From Paraburkholderia silvatlantica (lineage in GTDB: Bacteria; Pseudomonadota; Gammaproteobacteria; Burkholderiales; Burkholderiaceae), in contig NZ_QEOL01000003.1 in the NCBI RefSeq assembly GCF_003096715.1, forward strand, positions 248,001 to 312,000: a DNA stretch of 64,000 bases. Reading direction: 5' to 3'. Positions 33,325 to 41,984 of the stretch are shown one piece after another; position 1 is the first letter of the stretch; every line of letters begins with the position of its first letter. Made by a program: the position numbers and the translations under genes. Under the pieces are notes generated by a model. The model saw only the letters and a program-made list of their open reading frames with translations, had not been told where the DNA came from and did not search any database.

Positions 33325-34416
33325 ATGACCGATGGCACCAACGAAGCACCCGGCGCGCCTCGTGTCCAGAGCGGACCCACTCCGGGTCCCAACGTGACGC
33401 TGGAAGAAATCGCGCGCGCAGCCGGGGTGTCTCCGAGCACGGTGTCGCGCATCCTGAACGGCACCGCGCGTGTTCTCCCCGAAAAGCAGCGCGCGGTGGA
33501 AGAGGCGATCGCGCGGTTCAACTATCGTCCGAACGTGTTGGCGCGCAGCCTTGCGAGTGGCCGCACCGAAACCATCGGCGTCCTGACGCAGGCCGTGTCG
33601 AGCCCGTTTTACGCCGAGTGGCTGCGCGGTATCGAGGAGGCGCTTTCCGAGCCGGGCTTCACGCCGATTTTCGTGAGCAGCCGCTGGAATGTCGTCGACG
33701 AAAAAGCGCGCCTCGAGGAATTCATCGCGCGCCGCGTGGACGGCATCATTCTGTTGCATGCACAACTCGACGAACCGACGCTCACTGAATATTCGCGCTA
33801 CGCGCCCATGCTGGTGCTTGGGCGCTCAGTGCAAAACGGCACGGCGCTGGCGGGCTTGCCGATCGACAACCTGCAGGGCGCACGCGACGCGACCCGTCAT
33901 CTGATCGAGCAGGGCCACCGCGAGATCGCGTTCATCGCCGGCCCGGACAGTCACGAGGACGCGATCGAGCGTCTCGACGGTTACCGCATCGCACTGGAGG
34001 ACGCGGGTATCGGTTTCGACGCCGATCTGGTCGAGCAGGGCGACTACCTCGAAACAGGCGGGCTCGCGGCCATGGAGCGGCTGTTGGTGCGCCGGCCGTC
34101 GTTGAGCGCGGTGTTCTGCGCGAACGACCAGACGGCGTACGGCGCACGCCTTGCGATGTTCCGCCGCGGCGTACGCGTGCCCGAGGATGTCTCGCTGGTC
34201 GGTTTCGACGATCTGCCGACTTCTTCGTACATGACGCCGCCTCTGACGACGGTGCGCCAGCCGACCTATGAAATCGGACGTCTCGCCGCGCAAGGCATCG
34301 TGCAGATGATCCGCAAGCAACCTGTCGCGCTGAGCCCCATTCCGCTCACGCTGGTGACGCGCGAGACGACGCGTCGCATCGGGCCGTCGGTGAGGCCGGG
34401 CAACACGGATGCATAA
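33325..34416 (+). CDS. LacI-family regulator of the beta-glucoside operon
   Basis: This 363-residue LacI/GalR regulator has a Gly/Pro-rich N-terminal tail, the helix-turn-helix VTLEEIARAAGVSPSTVSRIL, a hinge, and an effector domain beginning ETIGVLTQAVSSPFYAEW. VSLVGFDDLPTSSYMTPPLTT and VRQPTYEIGRLA are typical of the family. Identical 14-base palindromes before this gene and before the binding-protein gene (34454) show that it most likely controls itself and the operon 34585-40666. Similar sites before the porin suggest wider control. The inducer is probably a beta-glucoside such as cellobiose, judged from the GH1 gene. Confidence 0.88.
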   Translation: MTDGTNEAPGAPRVQSGPTPGPNVTLEEIARAAGVSPSTVSRILNGTARVLPEKQRAVEEAIARFNYRPNVLARSLASGRTETIGVLTQAVSSPFYAEWLRGIEEALSEPGFTPIFVSSRWNVVDEKARLEEFIARRVDGIILLHAQLDEPTLTEYSRYAPMLVLGRSVQNGTALAGLPIDNLQGARDATRHLIEQGHREIAFIAGPDSHEDAIERLDGYRIALEDAGIGFDADLVEQGDYLETGGLAAMERLLVRRPSLSAVFCANDQTAYGARLAMFRRGVRVPEDVSLVGFDDLPTSSYMTPPLTTVRQPTYEIGRLAAQGIVQMIRKQPVALSPIPLTLVTRETTRRIGPSVRPGNTDA

Positions 34417-34453
34417 GGTTCGCGTCCAGATCGGGCTTTTTTTGGTTTTGCGG

Positions 34454-34467
34454 TGAAAGCGCTTTCA
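34454..34467. promoter_or_regulatory. LacI operator TGAAAGCGCTTTCA (binding-protein operon)
   Basis: This second exact copy of the site at 33289-33302 lies 118 bases before the binding-protein ATG at 34585. Further down, AAACGTTTCA at 34561 resembles the operator at 25731 and may cross-bind another LacI. Confidence 0.75.
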
Positions 34468-34584
34468 GGCAACGGGGCGCGGCAGGGCGTAGTGCAGTGC
34501 GAATCAATACAACAGGGGAAGTAGTTCGTAGCAGCAGGGGAGCATTTGAACGTCACTCGTAAACGTTTCATCAGGAGACATGTA

Positions 34585-35832
34585 ATGAAATTCCGTTTTT
34601 CAGGCACCGCCGCGGCCGTTTTGCTGAGCCTGGCTACCATGGCTGCGCATGCCAACACCACGCTGAGCGTCGCGGTGTTTCCGAAGCTCGACCAGGAAAT
34701 CAAGGACGCGATTCCGGCATGGAAGAAGCTGCATCCGGACGTCGACATCAAGGTGTCGTCGCTTGCGATCGGCGATCACCATAACGCCATGACCACCGCG
34801 CTCGCAACGAGCTCGGACCTGCCCGACGTGATGGCCGTCGAAGTCGGCTTTATTGGCCGCTTCGCCGCGGGTGGCGGTCTCGAAAACCTGGCGAAGCCGC
34901 CTTATAACGCCGGTCAGTACAAGAGCCAGTTCATCAACTACACGTTCGCGCAGGCCACCACGCAGGACGGGCAGATCGTCGGCATGCCGGGCGATATCGG
35001 TCCGGGCACGCTGTTCTATCGCAAGGACATTCTCGACAAGGCAGGTGTGACCGAAGCCGATCTGACCAGGTCGTGGGACTCGTATCTCGCGGCCGGGCAG
35101 AAGATCAAGAAGGCGACGGGCGCGTACCTGATGGCGTCGTCGCGCGATATCGAAGACATCTATATCCGCGCCGACCTGAAAGAAGGCGACGGCGTGTACT
35201 TCGACAAGGCGGGCAATCCGGTCGTGACCTCGCCGCGTTTCGTGAAGGCATTCGAGCTGGCGAAGAAGGCGCGTGATCTCGGTCTCGACGCGAAGATCAC
35301 GCCATGGTCGAACGAATGGGCCGAAAGCTTCAAGCGCGGCACGGTCGCCACGCAAATGATGGGCGCATGGCTCGGCGGCCACCTCTCGTCGTGGATCGCA
35401 CCGGATACGAAGGGCCTGTGGCGCGCCACGAATCTGCCCGGCGGCGCTTATGCATCGTTCGGCGGCACGTTCTGGTCGATTCCGGTGAAGGCCACGCAAA
35501 AGCAGCTGTCGTGGGAATTCATCAAGTTCCTGACGACGCGCACGGACGAGCAGCTCGCTTCGTTCCGCTCGATCGACGCGTTCCCCGCGCTGCTTTCCGC
35601 GCAGCACGACGACTTCTTCGCGCAGCCCGTGGCGTTCCTCGGCAACGAGAAGGCTCGCCTGATCTGGCGTGACGCCGCCGCGCATATCCCGGCGATCCAG
35701 CGCAGCAAGTATGACCAGGTTGCCGAAGAGGCGGTTCACTCGGCGCTCGACAAGGTGGTCGACAGCAACGAGGACATCCACGAGGCGCTGCAGGAAGCAC
35801 AGGCTGAGATCACGCATCGTGTCCGCCGTTAA
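34585..35832 (+). CDS. Sugar ABC transporter substrate-binding protein (family 1)
   Basis: This is a 415-residue periplasmic binding protein of the oligosaccharide/maltose type. A signal peptide ends AAHANTT, then TLSVAVFPKLDQEIKDA; ALATSSDLPDVMAVEVGFIG and GMPGDIGPGTLFYRKDI are family landmarks for this extracellular-solute type. It delivers its sugar to the two permeases that follow. AGGAGACATGTA precedes the ATG. Two strong hairpins follow its stop, probably keeping this part of the mRNA at higher level than the permease genes. The glucosidase downstream suggests a beta-glucoside ligand. Confidence 0.87.
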   Translation: MKFRFSGTAAAVLLSLATMAAHANTTLSVAVFPKLDQEIKDAIPAWKKLHPDVDIKVSSLAIGDHHNAMTTALATSSDLPDVMAVEVGFIGRFAAGGGLENLAKPPYNAGQYKSQFINYTFAQATTQDGQIVGMPGDIGPGTLFYRKDILDKAGVTEADLTRSWDSYLAAGQKIKKATGAYLMASSRDIEDIYIRADLKEGDGVYFDKAGNPVVTSPRFVKAFELAKKARDLGLDAKITPWSNEWAESFKRGTVATQMMGAWLGGHLSSWIAPDTKGLWRATNLPGGAYASFGGTFWSIPVKATQKQLSWEFIKFLTTRTDEQLASFRSIDAFPALLSAQHDDFFAQPVAFLGNEKARLIWRDAAAHIPAIQRSKYDQVAEEAVHSALDKVVDSNEDIHEALQEAQAEITHRVRR

Positions 35833-35848
35833 ACGGTTCCGATGAAAC

Positions 35849-35918
35849 GGCGCGGCATGCACTGCCGCGCCTTGAAGCCCGCTGCAACAGCGTGGCCGGC
35901 CGCCCCGGCCGGCCACGC
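35849..35918 (+). other. Tandem mRNA hairpins between binding-protein and permease genes
   Basis: The first hairpin is GGCGCGGCA / TGCCGCGCC (35849-35871) and the second is GCGTGGCCGGCC / GGCCGGCCACGC (35890-35918, perfect 12-bp stem, loop GCCCC). Neither has a T-run, so they probably protect the upstream message or reduce, rather than end, readthrough. Confidence 0.6.
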
Positions 35919-35938
35919 CCGAATGGACGGAATTATCG

Positions 35939-36964
35939 ATGAACTCTCCTCTGCCCACAACTGAACAGGTCTCCGTGGAAGGGCTCGTGCGCGATCCGCT
36001 CGCGCCGCTCGCCCACGCTCGTGGAAAACCGCGGCTCAATCCGGTCAAGGTCGCGCCATACCTGTTTCTCGCGCCGTTTTTCCTGCTGTTCGCCGTGTTC
36101 CTGGCCTTTCCGCTGCTGTTTTCGCTGTATCTCTCGTTCCAGAGCTGGGACGCGACGGCGGGACTGGCGAGCATGAAGTGGGTGGGTCTGTCGAACTTCA
36201 CGTTCACGCTGACTGACCCGTGGTACTGGAAGTCGCTCTACAACACGGCTTCGATGGCGGTCATGTCCGGCGTGCCGCAGCACCTCATTGCGCTGCCGCT
36301 TGCGTTCTTTCTGCAAACTGCATTTCGCCGCTGGCGTAATTTCGTCGTCGGGCTGTATTTTCTGCCCTTCATCACCTCGAGCGTGGCGATCGCGCTGATT
36401 TTTTCGTCGCTGTATTCGACCGAGTTCGGCATGATCAACCTCGCCATTGCCGAAATCGGCAACATTCCGGGGCTGCACTGGATCGTGCCTTCGAAACCGA
36501 TCGAGTGGCTGTATAACCCTGCGAATGTGAAGCCGGCGGTTTCCGTCGTTGTCTTCTGGCGCTATGTGGGCTGGAATACGGTGCTTTATCTGTCCGCGCT
36601 GCAGACCATTCCGAAGGACATTTACGAAGCGGCGCGCATCGACGGCGCCAACGGCTGGCAACAGTTCACGCGCATCACGATTCCGCTTCTCAAGCCGATG
36701 ATCTTCTTCGCGGTCACGCTTTCGATCATCGGCGGCCTGCAACTGTTCGAAGAGCCTTTCATCCTGCTGCCGAACGAAGGCATGGGCACCAGCCAGTCCG
36801 GCCTGACGACGGCCGTCTACATGTATCGCACGGCATTCCACGACGGCGACTTCGGCACGGCCAGTTCGATTGCGTGGCTGCTCTTTATCACGATTTCCGC
36901 GCTGATGTGGCTCAACACGCGCATTTTCCACCGCAGCGGCATGAAAGAAGAGGCTCAGCGATGA
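35939..36964 (+). CDS. Sugar ABC permease, MalF-type
   Basis: This 341-residue inner-membrane permease has about six helices and a hydrophilic N-terminal tail of about 40 residues. The cytoplasmic coupling motif is in EAARIDGANGWQQFTRITIPLL, the EAA loop that contacts the ATPase. It pairs with the permease at 36961-37791, whose ATG overlaps this stop (ATGA), so the two are made in equal amounts. Confidence 0.9.
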   Translation: MNSPLPTTEQVSVEGLVRDPLAPLAHARGKPRLNPVKVAPYLFLAPFFLLFAVFLAFPLLFSLYLSFQSWDATAGLASMKWVGLSNFTFTLTDPWYWKSLYNTASMAVMSGVPQHLIALPLAFFLQTAFRRWRNFVVGLYFLPFITSSVAIALIFSSLYSTEFGMINLAIAEIGNIPGLHWIVPSKPIEWLYNPANVKPAVSVVVFWRYVGWNTVLYLSALQTIPKDIYEAARIDGANGWQQFTRITIPLLKPMIFFAVTLSIIGGLQLFEEPFILLPNEGMGTSQSGLTTAVYMYRTAFHDGDFGTASSIAWLLFITISALMWLNTRIFHRSGMKEEAQR

Positions 36965-37791
36965 AACTGTCGAAAAACAAGGCGCGTTATACGGGTTATG
37001 CCGTCGTGCTGGCGGGTGCGGTGCTGATGTTCTCCCCGTTCTGGTTCATGTTCGTCTTCGCCACGCACACGAGTTCCGAGATTTTCTCGATGCCGCCGCC
37101 GCTGTGGTTCGGCAATGCGTTTCTCGACAACATGGCGTCGCTCATGCGCCACATTCCGTTCTGGCGCAATCTGGGCTGGAGCTTCTACACGGCGACGATC
37201 CAGACCGTGCTGACGCTGCTCGTCACCTCGATGGCCGGTTATGCGTTTGCGATGTACGAGTTCCGCTTCAAGAAAACGCTCTTTGCCGTTGCGCTCACGG
37301 CCATGCTGGTGCCGCCGTTCCTCAGCATGATTCCGACCTTCATGACGATGAACCTGCTCGGCTGGATCAATCAGCCGCGTGCACTGTATGTGCCCGGCGC
37401 GGCTGCCGCGCTCGGCGTGTTCCTCATGCGCCAGTACATTGCATCGGCCATTCCGTCCGACCTGATCGAGGCGGCGCGCATCGATGGCTGCGGTGAGTTC
37501 CGTATCTACTGGAGCATCGTGCTGCCGCTGCTGGGGCCGGCACTGGGCACGCTTGGGCTCATCAGCTTCATTCAGGCCTGGAACAACTTTCTATCCGCGC
37601 TCGTGGTACTGCGTTCGCCGTCGATGTACACGCTGCCCCTCGCGCTGCGCATTCTGCAAAGCCCGACCAATTCGGACTGGGGCGCGGTGATGGCGGGCTC
37701 CGCGGTCGCCGTGGTGCCGCTGCTGGTGCTGTTCGCGTTCACCTCGCGGCGCTTGATCGACGGTTTGACGACCGGCGCGGTCAAGGCCTGA
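36961..37791 (+). CDS. Sugar ABC permease, MalG-type
   Basis: This 276-residue permease has six helices and the coupling loop LIEAARIDGCGEFRIYWSIV. The C-terminus FTSRRLIDGLTTGAVKA is the usual end for MalG-type proteins. The ATG at 36961 overlaps the stop of the MalF-type gene by four bases, which shows translational coupling. It forms the channel with the upstream permease. Confidence 0.9.
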   Translation: MKLSKNKARYTGYAVVLAGAVLMFSPFWFMFVFATHTSSEIFSMPPPLWFGNAFLDNMASLMRHIPFWRNLGWSFYTATIQTVLTLLVTSMAGYAFAMYEFRFKKTLFAVALTAMLVPPFLSMIPTFMTMNLLGWINQPRALYVPGAAAALGVFLMRQYIASAIPSDLIEAARIDGCGEFRIYWSIVLPLLGPALGTLGLISFIQAWNNFLSALVVLRSPSMYTLPLALRILQSPTNSDWGAVMAGSAVAVVPLLVLFAFTSRRLIDGLTTGAVKA

Positions 37792-37859
37792 GTTTCCCTT
37801 CATTCATATCATGTCCGCTCACACAAAAGCGGACGCCACTAATCAGGATATCTATTGTT

Positions 37860-39197
37860 ATGTCGACGTTTCGATTCAAGGAAAATTTCATCTGGGGCGT
37901 GGCCACCAGTTCATATCAGATCGAAGGCGCAGCCCGCGAAGACGGCCGTGGCGAGTCGATCTGGGACACGTTCTGCCGCGTGCCCGGCAAGGTGGTGAAA
38001 GGCGAGAGCGGCGATGTGGCCTGCGACCACTACCATCGCTTCGAGGAAGATCTCGATCTGATGGCGCAGATGGGCGTCAATGCCTATCGTTTTTCGATTG
38101 CATGGCCGCGCGTGCAGCCCGATGGTCGCGGCGCGTATAACGAAAAAGGCCTCGCGTTCTACGAGCGTCTGGTCGACGGCTTGCTCGAGCGCGGCATCCA
38201 GCCGTTCGCGACGTTGTATCACTGGGACCTGCCGCAAGCGTTGCAGACGCAGCAGAACGGCTGGGAAAGCCGTGACACGGCTTATCGTTTCGCCGACTAC
38301 GCCCGCAAGATCGGCAGCGTGCTGGGCGACCGCGTGGCGTCGATCGCCACGCACAACGAGCCCTGGTGTACCGCATGGCTCGGCAATGCAACGGGCTACT
38401 TCGCGCCGGGCAACGCCGACCTGAAGAAGGCGGCGCACGTTGCGCATCATCTGCTGCTTTCGCACGGCCTTGCCGTTCAGGCCATGCGCGCCGATGGCGT
38501 GAAGGCGCCGCTCGGCATCGTGCTCAACCAGTCGCCGGCACACGGCGCGACCGACGCGTCTGAAGACCTCGCTGCCGCATCGCTCGAATATGCGAAGTTC
38601 GTGCGCTGGTACATGGACCCCATCTTCAAGGGCGAATATCCGGCCGAAGCGCTGCAATGGTATGGCGAGAACGGCCCGCAAGAGGTGATTCGAGAAGGCG
38701 ACTTCGACATCATCGGCACGCCGCTCGACTTTCTCGGTATCAACTATTACACGCGCATCTTCGCTAGCGCTTCGGGCGACAAGCGTCCGCCGGGCGTGCA
38801 CGGCTTCACGGACATGGACTGGGAAATCTATCCGGAGGGCCTGACCGAACTGCTCACGAAGCTCAATGCCGAGTACAGGCTGCCGCCGATTTTCATCACC
38901 GAGAACGGCTGCGCGTCGAAGGACGTGCTCGAGAACGGCCGCGTGCAGGACACCGGCCGCATCCACTTCCTCGATCTGCACCTGGCTGCGCTCTCGGAAG
39001 CCGCACAACAGGGTGTGGACGTGGCTGGCTATTTCGCGTGGAGCATGCTGGACAACTTCGAATGGGCGTCCGGTTACGACAAACGCTTCGGCATGGTGTA
39101 CGTCGACTACGAGACCCAGCAGCGCACGCTGAAGGACAGTGCGCACTGGTATGGCGAGGTTATCGCGGAGCATGCTGCCGAAGAGGCCGCACGCTAA
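37860..39197 (+). CDS. GH1 beta-glucosidase
   Basis: This is a 445-residue glycoside hydrolase family 1 enzyme. The acid/base Glu167 is in THNEPWC, and the nucleophile Glu348 is in FITENGC; the start FRFKENFIWGVATSSYQIEGA is typical. It lacks a signal peptide, so it hydrolyses imported cellobiose or aryl-beta-glucosides in the cytoplasm to glucose. It lies between the MalG-type permease and the ATPase gene, so import and cleavage are controlled together. Length and motifs suggest a fully active enzyme; a preference for beta-galactosides or fucosides cannot be excluded. Confidence 0.93.
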   Translation: MSTFRFKENFIWGVATSSYQIEGAAREDGRGESIWDTFCRVPGKVVKGESGDVACDHYHRFEEDLDLMAQMGVNAYRFSIAWPRVQPDGRGAYNEKGLAFYERLVDGLLERGIQPFATLYHWDLPQALQTQQNGWESRDTAYRFADYARKIGSVLGDRVASIATHNEPWCTAWLGNATGYFAPGNADLKKAAHVAHHLLLSHGLAVQAMRADGVKAPLGIVLNQSPAHGATDASEDLAAASLEYAKFVRWYMDPIFKGEYPAEALQWYGENGPQEVIREGDFDIIGTPLDFLGINYYTRIFASASGDKRPPGVHGFTDMDWEIYPEGLTELLTKLNAEYRLPPIFITENGCASKDVLENGRVQDTGRIHFLDLHLAALSEAAQQGVDVAGYFAWSMLDNFEWASGYDKRFGMVYVDYETQQRTLKDSAHWYGEVIAEHAAEEAAR

Positions 39198-39290
39198 CGC
39201 GGGCACACAGACAGCACCGCCCGCGCGAATTGGGAAGAAACGCCTGTCTCGCGCGGGATCGCAAGCAAGAGCACCAGGGAGGACGTAACA

Positions 39291-40421
39291 ATGGGCGAAC
39301 TCGTATTGCGCAACGTCGTGAAGACGTATGGCGAAGGTCCGCAGATCATTCAGGGCATCGATCTTCATATTCCCGACGGACAGTTCACGGTATTCGTCGG
39401 GCCGTCGGGTTGCGGGAAGTCGACCATGCTGCGCATGATCGCCGGTCTCGAGGAAGTGAGCGGCGGCGACATTCTGATCGACGGCGTACGCGTGAACGAT
39501 CTGCAGCCTGTGGATCGCGGCGTGTCGATGGTGTTCCAGAGCTACGCGCTCTACCCGCATATGACGGTTGCGGAGAACATGGGCTTTTCGCTGAAGCTCT
39601 CGGGAAAATCGAAGCGAGAAGTGCGCGAGATCGTGGGCCGCGCCGCCGAAATCCTGCAGATCACGCACCTGCTCGAGCGCAAGCCCAAGGCGCTCTCGGG
39701 CGGCCAGCGGCAGCGCGTTGCGATTGGCCGCGCGATCGTGCGCAAGCCGCGCGTGTTTCTGTTCGATGAGCCGTTGTCGAATCTCGATGCCGCGCTGCGC
39801 GTGCAGATGCGTATCGAACTGGCGAAGCTGCACCGCGAGCTCGGCACGACGATGATCTACGTCACGCACGATCAGGTCGAGGCGATGACGCTCGGCGAGC
39901 AGATCGTGGTGTTCAACAAAGGGAACATCGAGCAGAGGGGCGCGCCGCTCGATCTGTACGACCGGCCCGCGAACCGCTTTGTCGGCGGTTTTATCGGTTC
40001 GCCGCAAATGAACATGCTCAGCGCCACGGTCGTGTCGCAAAACGGTGCGCAGACCGTCCTCGCGCTTGCGGGTGCGAGCCACCGCGTAGCGTTGCCAGGC
40101 CGTCCGGACCGCGCGCTCAACGGCGAGTTGACCCTGGGTGTGCGCGCCGAACACCTGAGCATCGGACTCGCGGACGAAGGCATCGCCGCGCGCGTGGAAC
40201 TGGTCGAGCATCTGGGCGATGTCTCGATCCTGCATGCGCGCCCCGACGGCATGGTGCACGCCATCTCGCTCAAGCTCGACAAGAAGGACGCGCAATACGA
40301 GCCGGGCGCACGCGTGGGCATCAAGGTGGCCTCGTCGGCGGTCACGCTGTTCGATGCGAAGGGGGCCGCCGTGGCGTTCGAGCGCCCCCAGGTGGGAGAG
40401 AACGTTCAAGCCGTCGTTTGA
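39291..40421 (+). CDS. Sugar ABC transporter ATPase (MsmK/UgpC-type)
   Basis: This 376-residue CUT1-type ATPase has Walker A GPSGCGKST, signature LSGGQRQRVAIGRA, Walker B VFLFDEPLSNLD and H-loop YVTHDQ. A C-terminal regulatory domain of about 130 residues (with TLGVRAEHLSIG) is typical of ATPases shared by oligosaccharide importers. It supplies energy to the permeases at 35939-37791 and might serve other importers. TGGTGTTCC-type Q-loop residues (SMVFQSYALYPHM) are present. Confidence 0.9.
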   Translation: MGELVLRNVVKTYGEGPQIIQGIDLHIPDGQFTVFVGPSGCGKSTMLRMIAGLEEVSGGDILIDGVRVNDLQPVDRGVSMVFQSYALYPHMTVAENMGFSLKLSGKSKREVREIVGRAAEILQITHLLERKPKALSGGQRQRVAIGRAIVRKPRVFLFDEPLSNLDAALRVQMRIELAKLHRELGTTMIYVTHDQVEAMTLGEQIVVFNKGNIEQRGAPLDLYDRPANRFVGGFIGSPQMNMLSATVVSQNGAQTVLALAGASHRVALPGRPDRALNGELTLGVRAEHLSIGLADEGIAARVELVEHLGDVSILHARPDGMVHAISLKLDKKDAQYEPGARVGIKVASSAVTLFDAKGAAVAFERPQVGENVQAVV

Positions 40422-40450
40422 CGTGCCGGTTTGCGTAGAGGAAGAGTGCC

Positions 40451-40666
40451 ATGGCGAACAAGGGGTCGAAGGACGATTTCGCGTCCACCGCAAATGCGCC
40501 GGGCGGGCGGGTCGCGACACCAGCTCAAACGCGCGATCTGACGGGCGGTGAACGCGGGCCGCAACGCAACCGCCAGGCGAGACGGCGCGAGCCGCTGCAT
40601 GCGTTCATCGTCCATTTCGACGTTGAGCCTTCGTCGAAGCCGCCATTCCCGGAGGATCCGGATTAG
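40451..40666 (+). CDS. Small hydrophilic protein at the end of the beta-glucoside operon
   Basis: This 71-residue protein is unlike any family I know. It is highly charged and Gly/Pro/Arg-rich, starting MANKGSKDDFASTA and ending FPEDPD, and probably disordered. GAGGAAGAG before the ATG is a good ribosome site and the gene is 29 bases from the ATPase stop, so it is likely cotranscribed. Function unknown; it could also be a spurious frame, although the start signal argues against this. Confidence 0.45.
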   Translation: MANKGSKDDFASTANAPGGRVATPAQTRDLTGGERGPQRNRQARRREPLHAFIVHFDVEPSSKPPFPEDPD

Positions 40667-40740
40667 CGAGTGTGACGATATGGGGGCAGGGATGATTACG
40701 AGTGTCGCGAATGGGCGTTACGACTTTTCTTACCGCACAT

Positions 40741-40750
40741 TTAACGTTAG
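40741..40750. promoter_or_regulatory. Isolated LacI-type palindrome TTAACGTTAG
   Basis: The core is TAACGTTA, identical in core to the sites at 43251 and 40909 (inverse orientation). No target gene lies immediately next to it. Confidence 0.5.
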
Positions 40751-40897
40751 CCGGAACGGTACTTTTTTGCATTACGCTGTTGCCAGCTTGCCAGGCGCTC
40801 TTTCCTCGCCACGCCGGGCTCCGGTGGGGTTTGCGCGGACTCCGCGTCAATTCACCAAGCCCAGGTAAACCACGCATGGCGGCGCTCAAACGGGGAA

Positions 40898-40930
40898 CTT
40901 AACATGATCTAACGTTAAGGGTAACGTTAT
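40898..40930. promoter_or_regulatory. Second copy of the tandem LacI operator (no adjacent target)
   Basis: CTTAACAT, then two TAACGTTA palindromes 12 bases apart (40909-40918 and 40921-40930), match the layout at 43240-43272 with only a few differences. The nearest plus-strand gene is the antitoxin, over 430 bases away, so the site looks like a duplicated or relic regulatory region. Confidence 0.6.
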
Positions 40931-41364
40931 TATGTTTCTGTTTAATCGATGGTCTGCAGCAAGAGCAATCATCTCCCCTCACGCTCCGCTTTCCTGCGGC
41001 AGCGTCCGTATCGGCAAGCGAAGCGTACACCGCCACTCGCGCCTGGCCGCTGGCAAGCAACACACCCTGTTGTCGTGCCTCGCGGGTCGCTCGATCATAG
41101 CTCGGGCTGCTTGACGGGTAATCACCAGACAGATCGATTATATGAAAGCGCAAGGGCTGCCGGGCGTATTCGGGCGAAGGAAGTTACCGGTAAAAACCCG
41201 CAGTCCGTTCGAGCGGGATCTACCGGCGTAGGAGCGTCATTCAGGTAGCAGACCGTTGGGCAACGCCGATAAAGAGCCATTGGGGTGCGATGCACAATTT
41301 GGTTGTGTGTGCAACGACCTGATGCAATAAAAATCCGATAGAATTTTGATGGGTGGAGAGCGTC

Positions 41365-41595
41365 ATGGAAAAGCGAGTATCCAAAGCCATTTTCAAGTCC
41401 CGCGCCTGCGAGTTGTTTCGTCAGGTCGAAACGCTGGGCGAAACCGTCGTCGTGACGGACCGGGGACAACCCACCATTGAAATCCGGCCGTATCGCAGCA
41501 AGACGGAGAATCCGCTCGAGTTGCTGCGGGCCTCGATCACGCATGTCAATCTCAAGCACGCGCTTGCACACGTTCCCGCCGGGCAGGAAGAGTAA
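41365..41595 (+). CDS. Phd/YefM-type antitoxin
   Basis: This 76-residue antitoxin begins MEKRVSKAIFKSRACELF, with VVVTDRGQPTIEIRPY as the DNA-binding Phd/YefM core. The C-terminal part (ELLRASITHVNL) should wrap the toxin. The stop TAA shares a base with the toxin ATG (41595), the usual order of such pairs. ATG 41365 follows GGAG by 4-5 bases; an in-frame GTG four codons earlier is less likely. Confidence 0.8.
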   Translation: MEKRVSKAIFKSRACELFRQVETLGETVVVTDRGQPTIEIRPYRSKTENPLELLRASITHVNLKHALAHVPAGQEE

Positions 41596-41984
41596 TGATC
41601 ACGCTCGACACGCTTGCGCTCGTGTGCTGGCTCGGCAGGCAGAAAGCGCTGAGTCAGGCAGCTCACGATGCGATCGACCGTGAACTCGCCGGCGGCGAGA
41701 TCCTGATTTCGGCCATCAGCGCGCTGGAAATCGCGGAGTTCGTAAAGGCGGGCAGCCTCGGGCTCACCATGGATGCGCGCAGCTGGCTGTCGACGTTTCT
41801 GAAACTGGATGGCGTGCGCCTGATTCCGGTCGATTCGGAAATTGCGTTCCGGGCGGCGACGCTGCCGCCCGCGCTCACCTCGCATCAGAGGCTGATCGTC
41901 GCGACCGCCCGCACGCACGGCGGCGCGCTCGTGACGTCCGACGCGAAGGTGCGCGCCTCGACCTACGTCGAAACGATCTGGTGA
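41595..41984 (+). CDS. PIN-domain toxin (VapC-like) lacking one conserved acid
   Basis: This 129-residue PIN-domain protein, probably a ribonuclease, lies directly after its antitoxin. The first acid is Asp5 in ITLDT, the Glu in SALEIAEF follows, and the last is Asp in LVTSDAKV. The third acid, normally in DR before LIVATA, is replaced: the sequence is SHQRLIVATA. This may weaken metal binding. The last 22 bases overlap the 3' end of the convergent LacI gene. Confidence 0.8.
   Translation: MITLDTLALVCWLGRQKALSQAAHDAIDRELAGGEILISAISALEIAEFVKAGSLGLTMDARSWLSTFLKLDGVRLIPVDSEIAFRAATLPPALTSHQRLIVATARTHGGALVTSDAKVRASTYVETIW

Larger units (their letters stand above)
40667..41364. other. Gene-free region with isolated LacI-type operators
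   Basis: These 698 bases separate the small operon gene and the toxin-antitoxin module. There are three CTAACGTTAA-type palindromes (40741-40750, and a pair at 40909-40930), matching the operators of the second sugar regulator at 43240-43272. No convincing gene is seen beside them. The region also contains a TGAAAGCGC half-site at about 41142. Confidence 0.5.

Noticed and set aside
34428..34450. A terminator after the LacI gene at 33325-34416
   Set aside because: There is a run of seven T but no convincing stem before it.
37911..40520. An 869-codon open frame on the minus strand across the GH1 and ATPase genes
   Set aside because: It is antisense to two clear genes (GH1 and MsmK-type), has Arg/His-rich low-complexity sequence and no motif. 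Such frames are expected in GC-rich DNA.
40702..40902. A possible small membrane peptide in the operator-containing gap
   Set aside because: It has one hydrophobic stretch but no good start signal, and the operators on either side do not fit it as a target.
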